The notes beneath the pieces were generated by a model. The model did not search any database. It worked only from the letters and a program-made list of their open reading frames with translations, and was not told the origin of the DNA. Source: Saccharopolyspora ipomoeae (lineage in GTDB: Bacteria > Actinomycetota > Actinomycetes > Mycobacteriales > Pseudonocardiaceae). From it: 64,000 nucleotides of DNA. Positions within the stretch are counted from its first letter, which is position 1; every line of letters starts with the position of its first letter. The stretch lies in contig NZ_JASAOF010000001.1 of the NCBI RefSeq assembly GCF_029952525.1, forward strand, positions 372,001 through 436,000. The letters are read 5' to 3'. Positions 10,830 to 19,813 of this stretch are shown one piece after another. The position numbers and the translations under genes are program-made.

Positions 10830-11675
10830 ATGACCAAGATCGCTCGCCAGGCCAAAGCGGCGTTAGAACTGTTCCACTCAATGATCTACTTCGCGCCCGA
10901 GGCCGAAGACCGGTTCACCTCGCTGGGTCTCAAGCCCGGGCGGATGAGCTACTACGCGGGCCGGTCGGCCGCGATGGGTCCGGTGGGCCCGGGCGTGGTC
11001 GCCGCGACCTTCTACAACTTCAACCCCGTGTCGGTCGCCAAATCGATCCCGGCCGCCTGGGACATCGCCTCCCCCACGCAGGTCCTGGAGGCTCGGCTGG
11101 ACGCCGTCGACGCGGCGCTGCACCGGCTGCTGGGCGACGAGGTGCTGGCCTCCGACGACGTCGCCGAGGCCGCCGAGCTCGCCCGCGTCGCCACCGACGG
11201 CTGCCTGCCGGAGGGCAAGCCGCTCTACGCCGGGCACGCCGACCTGGACTGGCCCGAGATGCCGCACCTGAAGCTGTGGCACGCGCTGACGCTGCTGCGC
11301 GAGTTCCGCGGCGACGGCCACATCGCCGCCCTGCAGGACGCCGGGATCTCCGGCATCCAGTCGCTGGTCCTGCACAGCACCATGCGCGGCGGGTTCACCC
11401 CGGAGGCCGCGCGCACCCTGCGCGAGTGGTCCGAGCAGGAGTGGGCGGAGGCGACCGAGCAGCTGGCCGCGCGCAGCCTGGTCACCGCCGACGGCGAGCT
11501 CACCGACGCGGGCAAGGACTTCCGCGAGGCCATCGAGGTGCGCACCGACGAGATCGCGATGCCCCCGTGGCAGCACCTCGGCGAGGAGCGCACCGCTTCC
11601 CTCATCGGCAAGGGCGGCAAGCTCAGCAAGGCCCTCGTCGAGGCGGGGGCGCTGCCGATGAACCTCTTCTCGTGA
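10830..11675 (+). CDS. SCO6745/SalK-family protein
   Basis: 281 aa soluble protein. I recognise the SCO6745/SalK-like actinobacterial family from its N-terminus (ALELFHSMIYFAPEAEDRF) and the segment YYAGRSAAMGPVGPGVVAATFYNFNP. The C-terminal half (WHALTLLREFRGDGHIAAL onward) looks like a winged-helix fold, and GKDFREAIEVRTDEIAMPPW closes it. No catalytic motif is visible and the function is not established. The ATG at 10830 is the first in-frame start after R1 copy 1. It may share transcription with the exporter genes, though R1 stands between them. Confidence 0.7.
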   Translation: MTKIARQAKAALELFHSMIYFAPEAEDRFTSLGLKPGRMSYYAGRSAAMGPVGPGVVAATFYNFNPVSVAKSIPAAWDIASPTQVLEARLDAVDAALHRLLGDEVLASDDVAEAAELARVATDGCLPEGKPLYAGHADLDWPEMPHLKLWHALTLLREFRGDGHIAALQDAGISGIQSLVLHSTMRGGFTPEAARTLREWSEQEWAEATEQLAARSLVTADGELTDAGKDFREAIEVRTDEIAMPPWQHLGEERTASLIGKGGKLSKALVEAGALPMNLFS

Positions 11676-11737
11676 CCGAGTCGTCACCTGCGTGACCTGC
11701 GGGCGGGACGATCCGAGCAGCGGAATACCATTGCCTC

Positions 11738-12691
11738 GTGGCGCTACCTACTTGGATCTCCCGCCCGTCCCCGCGCACCGTGCGGATCCTCGCGATCGCC
11801 GTGCTGGTGACGCAGGCTCTGATCTCGGTGACCGGGGTGACCGTCCGCGTGACGGGCTCCGGGCTGGGATGTCCGACCTGGCCGCAGTGCTTCCCGGGCA
11901 GCATGGTCCCGGTCCCGCACGCGGAGGTCGCCGCCCTGCACCAGGCGATCGAGTTCGGCAACCGGCTGCTCACCGGCGTCGTCGGCTTCATCGCGCTGGC
12001 CTGCCTGCTCGCGGCGTGGCGCAGCCGCCCCCACCGCAAGCGCCTGGTGGGCCTGGCGCTGATCATGCCGCTGGGCGTGGTCGCCCAGGCCGTGATCGGC
12101 GGCATGACGGTGCTGGTGGACCTGGCCTGGTGGAGCGTCTCGGTTCACTTCATGGCCTCGGCGACCCTGATCTGGCTGGCCGCGATCCTGGTCAAGGCCA
12201 CCACCGAGGGCGACCGCGCGCCGCTGGGCATCGTCACCCGCCCGATGCGCCGCCTGCTGGTCGCGCTGGTCGTGGTCACCGCCGCGGTGCTGCTGGCGGG
12301 CACGCTGGTCACCGCTGCGGGCCCGCACGCCGGTGACCCGGACACGCCGCGGCTCGGCTTCGCCGTCGCCTCGCTGGTGCAGCTGCACGGCGTCCTGGTG
12401 ATGGCGTACGTGCTGCTGCTGGCGGTCTTCGGCGTCTGGCTCCGCTCGGCCCGCCCGACCAAGGCGCTGATCCGCGCCTACATCACCGCGTGCGTGATGG
12501 TCCTGGTCCAGGGCGCGATCGGCTCGATCCAGTACTACCTGGGCGTCCCGGAGGTCCTGGTCGTCCTCCACGTCGCGGCGGCCACCTGCGTCATCATCAC
12601 CACGGCCGTCCTCTGGGGCGAGTCCCGCAACCGCGGGCCCCTCCCCCACCCGGAGGTCCCGGAACCCCAGGAATCCGTCGCCACGGCCTGA
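11738..12691 (+). CDS. ctaA: Heme A synthase (CtaA/COX15)
   Basis: 317 aa, eight predicted membrane segments. CtaA oxidises the C8 methyl group of heme O to make heme A for cytochrome c oxidase. The first extracellular loop has GSGLGCPTWPQCFPG, including the conserved cysteine pair, and the heme-ligand histidines are in HQAIEFGNRLLTG, VSVHFMASA, VQLHGVLVM and LVVLHVAAA. Heme O synthase (ctaB) lies 2.4 kb away on the other strand. The GTG start at 11738 has only a weak ribosome binding site. Confidence 0.94.
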   Translation: MALPTWISRPSPRTVRILAIAVLVTQALISVTGVTVRVTGSGLGCPTWPQCFPGSMVPVPHAEVAALHQAIEFGNRLLTGVVGFIALACLLAAWRSRPHRKRLVGLALIMPLGVVAQAVIGGMTVLVDLAWWSVSVHFMASATLIWLAAILVKATTEGDRAPLGIVTRPMRRLLVALVVVTAAVLLAGTLVTAAGPHAGDPDTPRLGFAVASLVQLHGVLVMAYVLLLAVFGVWLRSARPTKALIRAYITACVMVLVQGAIGSIQYYLGVPEVLVVLHVAAATCVIITTAVLWGESRNRGPLPHPEVPEPQESVATA

Positions 12692-12735
12692 CCGGACCCC
12701 CACCCCCAGACACTCCCGCACCCGTTGGTCGCGAA

Positions 12736-12967
12736 GTTTTCATGAAAACCTCCCGTCCCCACGGTGATCGAAGTTTTCATGAAAACTTCCCCACCCCGAG
12801 GACCACGGGACTCCCCTGCGGTGGCTCCGTCCCCAGGAGGGGCACAGTTTTCATGAAAACCTCCCGTTCCTGGGAAGGGCGAAGTTTTCATGAAAACTTC
12901 GATCAGCACCGGGACCAGGCGGGGGTCGGGGAGTCGTTTCTCGGGCGAGGTTCACATGAAAACCTCG
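12736..12967. repeat. R4: five GTTTTCATGAAAAC palindromes
   Basis: Five copies lie between the convergent ctaA and regulator genes: 12736-12749, 12770-12789, 12847-12860, 12881-12900 and a degenerate one at 12946-12967. Copies 2 and 4 are the perfect 20-bp palindrome GAAGTTTTCATGAAAACTTC; copies 1 and 3 are followed by CCTCCCGT. Copies 1-2 and 3-4 form two pairs with 36-37 base spacing, suggesting duplication of a two-site unit. Palindromes without a loop suit a dimeric DNA-binding protein better than a terminator. Confidence 0.85.
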
Positions 12968-12974
12968 CGTTCGG

Positions 12975-13472
12975 TCAGAAGCGGAGGTTGCGTTTGCCCT
13001 CGCGCTCCCAGCGGCGCCAGAGCTCGGGCATCTCACCGGCGAGCCACTTGTAGAACTCGTTGACCGCGCGGAGCCTCCGGGCCCGCTCGCCCTGGCCGCT
13101 GAACATGCGCAGGCCGGAGGCGGTGAGCTCTTCGAGGTCGGTGACGCGTTCCATGCGCTGCCGGACCAGACCGGGCCAGCGGTCCTCCTCCACCTGGTAG
13201 AGCGCGGCCTCGCGCCCCTGCCGGGTGGTCTTGGAGACGACGCCCAGGCGCATGAGCAGCCGGACATTGGTGCTGATCGAGCCGGTGCTGGCGGCCAGCG
13301 CGTGCGAGAGCTCGGTGGCGGTGCGCTCCGGCGGGTCGCAGATCAGCAGGAACGCCAGGATGCGACCGGCGATCAGCGGCATGCCCTCGGTGGCTTCGAA
13401 GTGGGCCGCCATCTGCTCGATCCACTCCGACATGGCCGGTCGGTCGGTGCGCTGCAGGTACTCCTCGGACAC
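12975..13472 (-). CDS. MarR/GbsR-type transcriptional regulator
   Basis: 165 aa. A winged helix-turn-helix (ERTATELSHALAASTGSISTNVRLLMRLGVV) is followed by a helical C-terminal part (LRMFSGQGERARRLRAVNEFYKWLAGEMPELWRRWE), as in GbsR/MarR-like regulators of the PadR/MarR superfamily. The GTG start at 13472 is preceded by GGAGGGAGG at a good distance; a longer frame to 13514 would cover the probable operator. Ligand and targets are unknown. The array of five palindromes just past its stop and a related half-palindrome in its promoter suggest it could bind TTTTCATGAAAA-like sites (inference). Confidence 0.8.
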   Translation of the reverse strand: MSEEYLQRTDRPAMSEWIEQMAAHFEATEGMPLIAGRILAFLLICDPPERTATELSHALAASTGSISTNVRLLMRLGVVSKTTRQGREAALYQVEEDRWPGLVRQRMERVTDLEELTASGLRMFSGQGERARRLRAVNEFYKWLAGEMPELWRRWEREGKRNLRF

Positions 13473-13497
13473 GCCGCCTCCCTCCAGATCGAGTTCA

Positions 13498-13512
13498 GTT
13501 TCCGCTGAAAAC
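13498..13512. promoter_or_regulatory. Candidate autoregulatory operator of the MarR/GbsR-type gene
   Basis: GTTTCCGCTGAAAAC has the half-sites GTTTC and GAAAAC of the R4 palindromes but with a 4-base centre. It lies about 25 bases upstream of the regulator start, where an autoregulatory operator would be expected. Confidence 0.4.
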
Positions 13513-13579
13513 ATAAACCACAGCGATGATCTCGACCAGCCGTGCGGACGGCGTGTCCGGAAAGTACCAGGTCAGCCCA

Positions 13580-13897
13580 TCAGCGGGCCCGCGGACCGGC
13601 CATCTTGCGGCGGTGCGCGGCACCGATCTTCAGGGCGGCGGTGGTCTCGGCGTCCCACTCGCAGGCGGTCAGCCCGTCCACGGCCTCGACCAGGGCCTCG
13701 CCGACGGTGGGGCTGGTGACCATGACGTCGCCGAGGCGGCCGTCCTCGCCGATCAGCACCACGCGGGCGCCGGCACGGCCGATGTTCTCCACCACCGCTC
13801 GCGCCGACCCGCCGTGGTCGGCGACGAAGGCCTTCGCGACGGAGAGGGCCTTCGGGGTGGGGGCGGTGCTCTGCTCGGTGTCCTTCTCGGCTGTCAT
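13580..13897 (-). CDS. Small conserved-looking protein, unknown function
   Basis: 105 aa, not recognised. It has a regular soluble composition: after a Thr/Glu-rich start come AFVADHGGSARAVVENIGRAGARVVLIGEDGRLGDVMVTSPTVGE-type alternating strands and helices, ending in a basic RRKMAGPRAR tail. No signal peptide, membrane segment or metal motif. It is on the same strand as the MarR/GbsR-type regulator, with 107 bases between them, and divergent from qor. Codon use matches its neighbours, so it is likely real. Confidence 0.65.
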   Translation of the reverse strand: MTAEKDTEQSTAPTPKALSVAKAFVADHGGSARAVVENIGRAGARVVLIGEDGRLGDVMVTSPTVGEALVEAVDGLTACEWDAETTAALKIGAAHRRKMAGPRAR

Positions 13898-14070
13898 GCC
13901 GGGATCCTAAACACCATTCACCCCGCGGCAGAACCGGTCGGTAGTGCACGACACTCGATCTCGGGCGCCCGGACCACCGAAGCCCGAGGATGGACCGGGA
14001 CGGGATGATCGGCGGGAGCCGTCGCGTTGCCCCTGACGGCCGAGACGAAAGCCCTGCGAAGGAGAGACAC

Positions 14071-15039
14071 ATGCGCGCGATTCGGGTGGCGACCAACGGC
14101 GGTCCCGAGGTCCTCGAACTCGGGGAGGTCGAGCTCGGCGAACCCGGACCGGGTCAGCTGCTGGTCGACGTCGCCGCAGCCGGGGTCAACTTCATCGACA
14201 CCTACCAGCGCAGCGGCATCTACTCGATGGAGCTGCCGTTCACGCCCGGTTCCGAGGGCGCGGGCGCGGTCGCCGCGGTCGGCCCGGACGTCGACGGGTT
14301 CGCCGTCGGAGATCGGGTCGCGTGGGCGATGGCGCCCGGCAGCTACGCCGAGAAGGCGCTGGTCCCGGCGGCCTCCGCGGTGAAGGTCCCGGACGGCGTC
14401 GACGACCGCACCGCCGCCGCGGCGATGCTGCAGGGCATGACCGCCCACTACCTGATCACCTCCACGCACGAGGTGTCCACGGGCGAGACGGCGCTGGTGC
14501 ACGCGGCCGCCGGCGGGATGGGCCTGCTGCTCACGCAGCTGATCAAGCACAAGGGCGCCAACGTCATCGGCACCGTGTCCACCGACGAGAAGGAGCGGCT
14601 GGCGCGCGCGGCCGGAGCCGACGAGATCATCCGCTACACGGACGCCGACGTGGCCGCCGAGGTCCGCGACCTCACCGACGGGCGCGGCGTCGACGTGGTC
14701 TACGACGGCGTGGGCAGGACGACGTTCGACGCGAGCCTGGCGAGCCTGCGCCCGCGCGGCACGCTGGCCCTCTTCGGCGCCTCCAGCGGCCCGGTCCCGC
14801 CGTTCGACCCGCAGCGGCTGAACTCCGGCGGCTCGCTGTTCCTGACCCGGCCGTCGCTCGGGCACCACCTGCTCAGCCGCGACGAGCTGGACTGGCGCGC
14901 GGGCGAGGTCTTCGGCTGGATCACCTCGGGCACGATCGACTTCCGCATCGGCGGCACCTACTCGCTCGACGAAGCCCGCCGGGCCCACGAGGACCTCGAA
15001 GGCCGCCGCACGACCGGCAAGCTCCTCATCGTCCCCTGA
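14071..15039 (+). CDS. qor: NADPH:quinone reductase (zinc-free MDR family)
   Basis: 322 aa medium-chain dehydrogenase/reductase. The N-terminal GroES-like domain has GVNFIDTYQRSGIY and the family segment GSEGAGAVAAVG; the Rossmann domain has AAAGGMGLLL (the quinone-reductase form of the nucleotide motif) around residue 150. Zinc ligands of alcohol dehydrogenases are absent. It reduces quinones or related enones with NADPH in the cytoplasm. The ATG at 14071 follows GGAGAG. M. tuberculosis has qor (Rv1454c) at the same place between ctaA and ctaB. Confidence 0.92.
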   Translation: MRAIRVATNGGPEVLELGEVELGEPGPGQLLVDVAAAGVNFIDTYQRSGIYSMELPFTPGSEGAGAVAAVGPDVDGFAVGDRVAWAMAPGSYAEKALVPAASAVKVPDGVDDRTAAAAMLQGMTAHYLITSTHEVSTGETALVHAAAGGMGLLLTQLIKHKGANVIGTVSTDEKERLARAAGADEIIRYTDADVAAEVRDLTDGRGVDVVYDGVGRTTFDASLASLRPRGTLALFGASSGPVPPFDPQRLNSGGSLFLTRPSLGHHLLSRDELDWRAGEVFGWITSGTIDFRIGGTYSLDEARRAHEDLEGRRTTGKLLIVP

Positions 15040-15062
15040 CGCACCCCTCGCGCTGACGGTCG

Positions 15063-15086
15063 GGCCGCCTCGCGCGAGCGGGGCGG
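15063..15086. terminator. Bidirectional terminator between qor and ctaB
   Basis: A GGCCGCC...GGGCGGCC hairpin with a short GC-rich loop lies between two convergent genes. It can serve both strands. Confidence 0.45.
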
Positions 15087-15087
15087 C

Positions 15088-16020
15088 CTACCAGGGCCAG
15101 CCGAGGACCGGGAGGCTCAGGGCCGAGTCGACGGCCAGCGCCACGAACACGATCATCAGGTACGTGTTGGACATGTGGAACAGCCGCATCGGCTTGGTCG
15201 GGACGCCGCGCTTGGTGGCGGCGTGGAGGCGGTGGGCCAGCACGAGGAACCAGGCGCCGGTGATCGCGGCGAAGGCCGCGTAGAGCCAGCCCGCGGCCGG
15301 GACCAGCAGCAGCGTCCAGGCCACCATCAGCCAGGTGAACAGCACGATCTGCCGGGACACCGCGACCGGCCGCGCCACCACGGGCAGCATCGGCACGCCC
15401 GCGCGCTCGTAGTCGTCCTTGTACTTCATCGCCAGCGACCAGGTGTGCGGCGGCGTCCAGAAGAACACGACGCCGAACATCACCAGCGCGGGCCAGTCGA
15501 CGCGGCCGGTCACCCCGGCCCAGCCGATCACCACCGGCATGCAGCCCGCGGCACCGCCCCACACGATGTTCTGCGCGGTCCGCCGCTTGAGGACCATCGT
15601 GTAGACGAAGACGTAGAACAGGATCGTGCCCACCGCGAGCGCCCCGGCCAGCAGGTTCGTCGACGCCCACAGCACCAGGAACGAGCCGACGCCCAGCGCG
15701 ATGCCGAACACCAGCGCGTGCCGGTTGGACACGGTGTGGCGCACCAGCGGCCGGGCCCGCGTGCGCTTCATCACCTGATCGATATCGGCGTCGACCACGC
15801 AGTTCAGCGCGTTGGCGCTACCGGCGGCCATCGTGCCGCCGACGAGCGTGGCCAGGACCAGGAACGGCGACGGGATCCCGCGCACGGCGAGCAGCATCGC
15901 GGGGATGGTGGTGACCAGCAGCAGCTCGATGACCCGCGGCTTGACCAGGCTCAGATAGGCTTTGAGCAGGTCAGCGACCTTGCGAGCGGGCTGACGGGTG
16001 AGTTCGGCGGTGGTGGTCAC
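15088..16020 (-). CDS. ctaB: Protoheme IX farnesyltransferase (heme O synthase)
   Basis: 310 aa UbiA-family membrane prenyltransferase with about nine membrane segments. The two Asp-rich motifs are [20 protein letters not shown] (the ND-x-x-D/D-type first site) and the later [14 protein letters not shown]. It adds a farnesyl group to heme B, giving heme O for CtaA and cytochrome c oxidase. I use the GTG at 16020 ([10 protein letters not shown]) with GGTGAG upstream; a reading from 16068 adds 16 residues with an unlikely CGEC segment. It is divergent from tkt, the order seen in many actinobacteria. Confidence 0.93.
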   Translation of the reverse strand: MTTTAELTRQPARKVADLLKAYLSLVKPRVIELLLVTTIPAMLLAVRGIPSPFLVLATLVGGTMAAGSANALNCVVDADIDQVMKRTRARPLVRHTVSNRHALVFGIALGVGSFLVLWASTNLLAGALAVGTILFYVFVYTMVLKRRTAQNIVWGGAAGCMPVVIGWAGVTGRVDWPALVMFGVVFFWTPPHTWSLAMKYKDDYERAGVPMLPVVARPVAVSRQIVLFTWLMVAWTLLLVPAAGWLYAAFAAITGAWFLVLAHRLHAATKRGVPTKPMRLFHMSNTYLMIVFVALAVDSALSLPVLGWPW

Positions 16021-16479
16021 GACGCTGCGCTCACCGACGACATGACACTCCCCGCACTTGCCGACCACGCTCCTGCCGGTTCCCCGAAGAACGGAACAGA
16101 ACCGTTAACCAATAGTAGTCGCGCTACAGAAGGCGGTCGCGCGCGGGTGCGAGTGCCCCTGTTCACGCCCCTGACGAGCTAAGGTGGAATCGTTCGGCGA
16201 TCAGCCGCGTTCTCCCCGGCAGCCCGTGAGCACGAAGCCCGGATCTGGTGCACGCTGGTCGACGAATCGCCGGCTCCCCCACCGTTCGAGGAACGGTTCT
16301 CGCAGGTCGAGGCTGGTTCAGCAGTGGGGCGACACCGTTACTCAAACGGGCCGCCGGGCGCCTGATCGCAGGAGACTAGGCTGCCCGACGGACGAGGGAT
16401 AACTGCGGTTCGAATCGGTCCAGCGGACCGTTCGCCGCGTTGAGGGAAATACCGCCGAAGGAAAACTGGAGCTGCGTCC
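16021..16479. other. ctaB/tkt divergent intergenic region (459 bp)
   Basis: No gene or RNA is recognised. It must hold the promoters of both ctaB and tkt. CTACTATTGG near 16110 (minus strand) and ACTAGGCTGC near 16374-16383 (plus strand) contain AT-rich hexamers that could be -10 elements, but neither has a convincing -35. A short hairpin CGGTCC-AGC-GGACCG lies at about 16413-16427 close to the tkt start. Confidence 0.4.
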
Positions 16480-18576
16480 GTGTCCGTCACCGACGACCTT
16501 GCCCGCTTGACGACCAAGCGACTGCCCAACGACTGGACCGAGCTGGATCAGCGCGCCGTGGACACCGCGCGCGTCCTCGCCGCCGACGCGGTGGAGAACT
16601 GCGGCAGCGGCCACCCGGGCACGGCCATGAGCCTCGCGCCCGCCGCCTACGCCCTGTTCCAGCGCGTCATGCGGCACGACCCCACCGACCCGGAGTGGAT
16701 CGGTCGCGACCGCTTCGTGCTCTCGGCCGGGCACTCGAGCCTGACGCTGTACGTGCAGCTGTTCCTCTCCGGCTACGGCCTGGAGGTCGAGGACCTCAAG
16801 CAGCTGCGCAAGTGGGGCTCCCTGACCCCGGGTCACCCGGAGTACGGGCACACCAAGGGTGTGGAGACCACCACCGGCCCGCTGGGCCAGGGCCTGTCGA
16901 CCGCGGTCGGCATGGCGATGGCCGCGCGCCGCGAGCGCGGTCTGTACGACCCGGAGGCCGCTGCGGGTGAGAGCCCGTTCGACCACCACATCTACGTGAT
17001 CGCCTCCGACGGCGACATCGAGGAGGGCGTGACCTCCGAGGCGTCCTCGCTGGCCGGCGTGCAGCAGCTGGGCAACCTCACGGTGATCTACGACGCGAAC
17101 GAGATCTCCATCGAGGACAACACCGGCATCGCCCTGACCGAGGACACCGCCAAGCGCTACGAGTCCTACGGCTGGCAGGTCATCACCGTCGACGGCGGCG
17201 AGGACGTGCAGGGCCTGCTGGAGGCCATCGAGTCCGCCAAGGCCGAGACCGCCCGCCCGACCCTGATCGTGCTGCGCACGGTCATCGGTTTCCCGGCGCC
17301 GACCAAGATGAACTCCGGCAAGGCGCACGGCGCCGCGCTGGGTGCCGACGAGGTCGCCGAGGTCAAGAAGGCCGTGGGCTTCGACCCGGAGCAGTCGTTC
17401 CAGGTCGACGCGGACGTGCTCGACCACGCCCGCGAGGTCGTCGAGCGCGGCAAGAAGGCCCGCGCCGAGTGGCAGGCCTCCTTCGACAAGTGGGCCGCCG
17501 CCAACCCGGAGCGCAAGGAGCTGCTGGACCGGCTGACCGCCCGCGAGCTGCCGGCCGGCTGGGCCGACAAGCTGCCGACCTGGGAGGCCGACGGCAAGGG
17601 CGTCGCCACCCGCAAGGCCTCCGGTGAGGTCCTCAACGCGCTGGCCGACGTGCTGCCCGAGCTGTGGGGCGGTTCGGCGGACCTCGCCGAGAGCAACAAC
17701 ACCTCGATGAAGGGCCAGCCCTCGTTCGGCCCGGAGTCGATCTCCACCGACGCCTGGTCGGCCAACCCGTACGGCCGGACGCTGCACTTCGGCATCCGCG
17801 AGCACGCGATGGGCGCGATCCTCAACGGCATCGCGCTGCACGGCGGCACCCGCCCGTACGGCGGCACCTTCCTGGTGTTCAGCGACTACATGCGTCCCGC
17901 GGTGCGCCTGGCGTCGCTGATGAAGGTCCCGTCGATCTTCGTCTGGACGCACGACTCCATCGGTCTGGGCGAGGACGGCCCGACGCACCAGCCGATCGAG
18001 CACGTCGCCTCGCTGCGCGCGATCCCCGGCTTCTCGATGGTCCGCCCGGCGGACGCCAACGAGACCGCTGCCGCGTGGAAGGCGATCCTGGAGAACCCCA
18101 CTGGCCCGGCCGGCCTGGCGCTGACCCGCCAGGGCGTTCCGACGCTGCAGGGCACCAGCCAGGAGGGCGTCGCCAAGGGCGGGTACGTCCTGGCCGACGC
18201 CGCCAACGGCGAGCCGGAGCTGATCCTGATGGCCACCGGTTCCGAGGTCCAGCTGGCCGTCGAGGCCCGCGAGGCCCTCGAAGCCGAGGGCGTGGCGACC
18301 CGCGTCGTCTCGTTCCCGTGCGTCGAGTGGTTCGACGCCCAGGACGAGGCCTACCGCGAGTCGGTGCTGCCGAGCTCGGTGAAGGCCCGCGTCTCGGTCG
18401 AGGCGGGCATCGCCATGCCGTGGCACCGGTTCGTCAAGGACGCCGGTGAGTCGGTGTCGCTGGAGCACTTCGGTGCCTCGGCCGACTACAAGACCCTTTA
18501 CGAGCAGTTCGGCATCACCACCGAAGCCGTTGTCGCAGCTGCTCGACGCAGCCTGAGCAACGCCAAGCAGGCGTGA
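16480..18576 (+). CDS. tkt: Transketolase
   Basis: 698 aa thiamine-diphosphate enzyme of the non-oxidative pentose phosphate pathway, exchanging C2 units between ketose and aldose phosphates. Visible: substrate-binding [18 protein letters not shown] near residue 42, the ThDP/Mg motif [18 protein letters not shown] near residue 172, and the pyrimidine-domain segment [20 protein letters not shown] near residue 430. The GTG at 16480 follows CTGGAG. It is first in tkt-tal (17-base gap), ahead of pgi-zwf-opcA-pgl. Confidence 0.97.
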   Translation: MSVTDDLARLTTKRLPNDWTELDQRAVDTARVLAADAVENCGSGHPGTAMSLAPAAYALFQRVMRHDPTDPEWIGRDRFVLSAGHSSLTLYVQLFLSGYGLEVEDLKQLRKWGSLTPGHPEYGHTKGVETTTGPLGQGLSTAVGMAMAARRERGLYDPEAAAGESPFDHHIYVIASDGDIEEGVTSEASSLAGVQQLGNLTVIYDANEISIEDNTGIALTEDTAKRYESYGWQVITVDGGEDVQGLLEAIESAKAETARPTLIVLRTVIGFPAPTKMNSGKAHGAALGADEVAEVKKAVGFDPEQSFQVDADVLDHAREVVERGKKARAEWQASFDKWAAANPERKELLDRLTARELPAGWADKLPTWEADGKGVATRKASGEVLNALADVLPELWGGSADLAESNNTSMKGQPSFGPESISTDAWSANPYGRTLHFGIREHAMGAILNGIALHGGTRPYGGTFLVFSDYMRPAVRLASLMKVPSIFVWTHDSIGLGEDGPTHQPIEHVASLRAIPGFSMVRPADANETAAAWKAILENPTGPAGLALTRQGVPTLQGTSQEGVAKGGYVLADAANGEPELILMATGSEVQLAVEAREALEAEGVATRVVSFPCVEWFDAQDEAYRESVLPSSVKARVSVEAGIAMPWHRFVKDAGESVSLEHFGASADYKTLYEQFGITTEAVVAAARRSLSNAKQA

Positions 18577-18590
18577 GCGGAGGAATTTCT

Positions 18591-19697
18591 GTGACGACCA
18601 ACGCGAACCTCAAGGCCCTCACCGAGGCCGGAGTTTCGATCTGGCTGGACGACCTGTCCCGCCAGCGCATCAGCTCGGGGAACCTGGCCCAGCTGATCAC
18701 CGACCAGGCCGTCGTCGGGGTCACGAGCAACCCGACGATCTTCGCCAACGCGCTGTCCAACGCCGCCGACTACGCCGACAAGGTCAAGGACCTCGCCGCG
18801 CGCGGTGCGAGCGTGGACGACACCATCCGCGAGCTGACCACCGCGGACGTGCGCGACGCCGCGGACATCTTCCGCAACGTCTACGAGTCCACCGGTGGTG
18901 TGGACGGCCGCGTCTCCCTGGAGGTCGACCCGCGGCTGGCGCACGACACCGACAGGACGGTGGCCGAGGCGATCGACCTGTGGAAGGCCGTGGACCGGCC
19001 GAACCTGATGGTCAAGATCCCGGCGACGCTGGCGGGCCTGCCTGCGATCACGAAGGTGATCGGTGAGGGCATCAGCGTGAACGTGACGCTGATCTTCTCC
19101 GTCGAGCGGTACCGGCAGGTCATGGACGCCTACCTGGCGGGTCTGGAGCTGGCCGAGGCCAACGGTCACGACCTGTCGAGCATCGAGTCGGTGGCGTCGT
19201 TCTTCGTGTCCCGCGTGGACACCGAGATCGACAAGCGGCTCGACGCGATGCAGGAGGGCCACCCGCTGCGGGGCAAGGCCGCGATCGCCAACGCCCGCCT
19301 GGCCTACGCCGCCTACCAGGAGGTCTTCTCGACCGAGCGGTGGAACGCGCTCCAGGCGCAGGGTGCTCGGGCGCAGCGTCCGCTGTGGGCCTCGACCGGG
19401 GTCAAGGACAAGTCCTACTCCGACACCCGCTACGTCGACGAGCTGGCGGCGCCGAACACGGTCAACACGATGCCGGAGTCGACGCTGCAGGCCACGGCCG
19501 ATCACGCCGACGTGCGCGGTGACCTGGTCACCGGCACCGCCGCCGAGTCGCAGCAGGTCTTCGACGACCTCGCCGCGGCGGGCATCGACCTCGACGACGT
19601 GTTCAAGGCCCTGGAGACCGAGGGCGTGGAGAAGTTCGAGAAGTCCTGGACCGAACTCCTCGACACCGTGGCCTCCCAGCTGGAGCAGGCCAAGTAA
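18591..19697 (+). CDS. tal: Transaldolase (actinobacterial/long type)
   Basis: 368 aa. Transaldolase moves a dihydroxyacetone unit from sedoheptulose-7-phosphate to glyceraldehyde-3-phosphate. The Schiff-base lysine is in [12 protein letters not shown] (about residue 140) and [11 protein letters not shown] marks the substrate-binding N-terminus. The GTG at 18591 follows GGAGGAA, so the in-frame reading from 18573 is too long. It is co-transcribed with tkt. Confidence 0.96.
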   Translation: MTTNANLKALTEAGVSIWLDDLSRQRISSGNLAQLITDQAVVGVTSNPTIFANALSNAADYADKVKDLAARGASVDDTIRELTTADVRDAADIFRNVYESTGGVDGRVSLEVDPRLAHDTDRTVAEAIDLWKAVDRPNLMVKIPATLAGLPAITKVIGEGISVNVTLIFSVERYRQVMDAYLAGLELAEANGHDLSSIESVASFFVSRVDTEIDKRLDAMQEGHPLRGKAAIANARLAYAAYQEVFSTERWNALQAQGARAQRPLWASTGVKDKSYSDTRYVDELAAPNTVNTMPESTLQATADHADVRGDLVTGTAAESQQVFDDLAAAGIDLDDVFKALETEGVEKFEKSWTELLDTVASQLEQAK

Positions 19698-19722
19698 GCA
19701 GCGCCACGCGCGTTGAAGTCGG

Positions 19723-19760
19723 TCCGGGCCGGTGCGGCGATGCTGTCGCACCGGCCCGGA
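19723..19760 (+). terminator. Terminator between tal and pgi
   Basis: A perfect 14-bp inverted repeat, TCCGGGCCGGTGCG and CGCACCGGCCCGGA, with a 10-base loop. It should end or reduce tkt-tal transcription, so pgi may have its own promoter or receive read-through. Confidence 0.75.
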
Positions 19761-19813
19761 TCGGCGAGAATCACCTACGAACTGAAAACTCTTTCGAGCC
19801 CTGAAGGATCTTC

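Noticed and set aside
12736..12967. CRISPR array at the R4 palindromes
   Set aside because: Spacing is irregular (about 36 and 70 bases), the repeat is a pure palindrome and no cas genes are near.
16400..16420. tRNA-like T-arm sequence GGTTCGAATC upstream of tkt
   Set aside because: No acceptor stem, D-arm or anticodon arm can be built around it.
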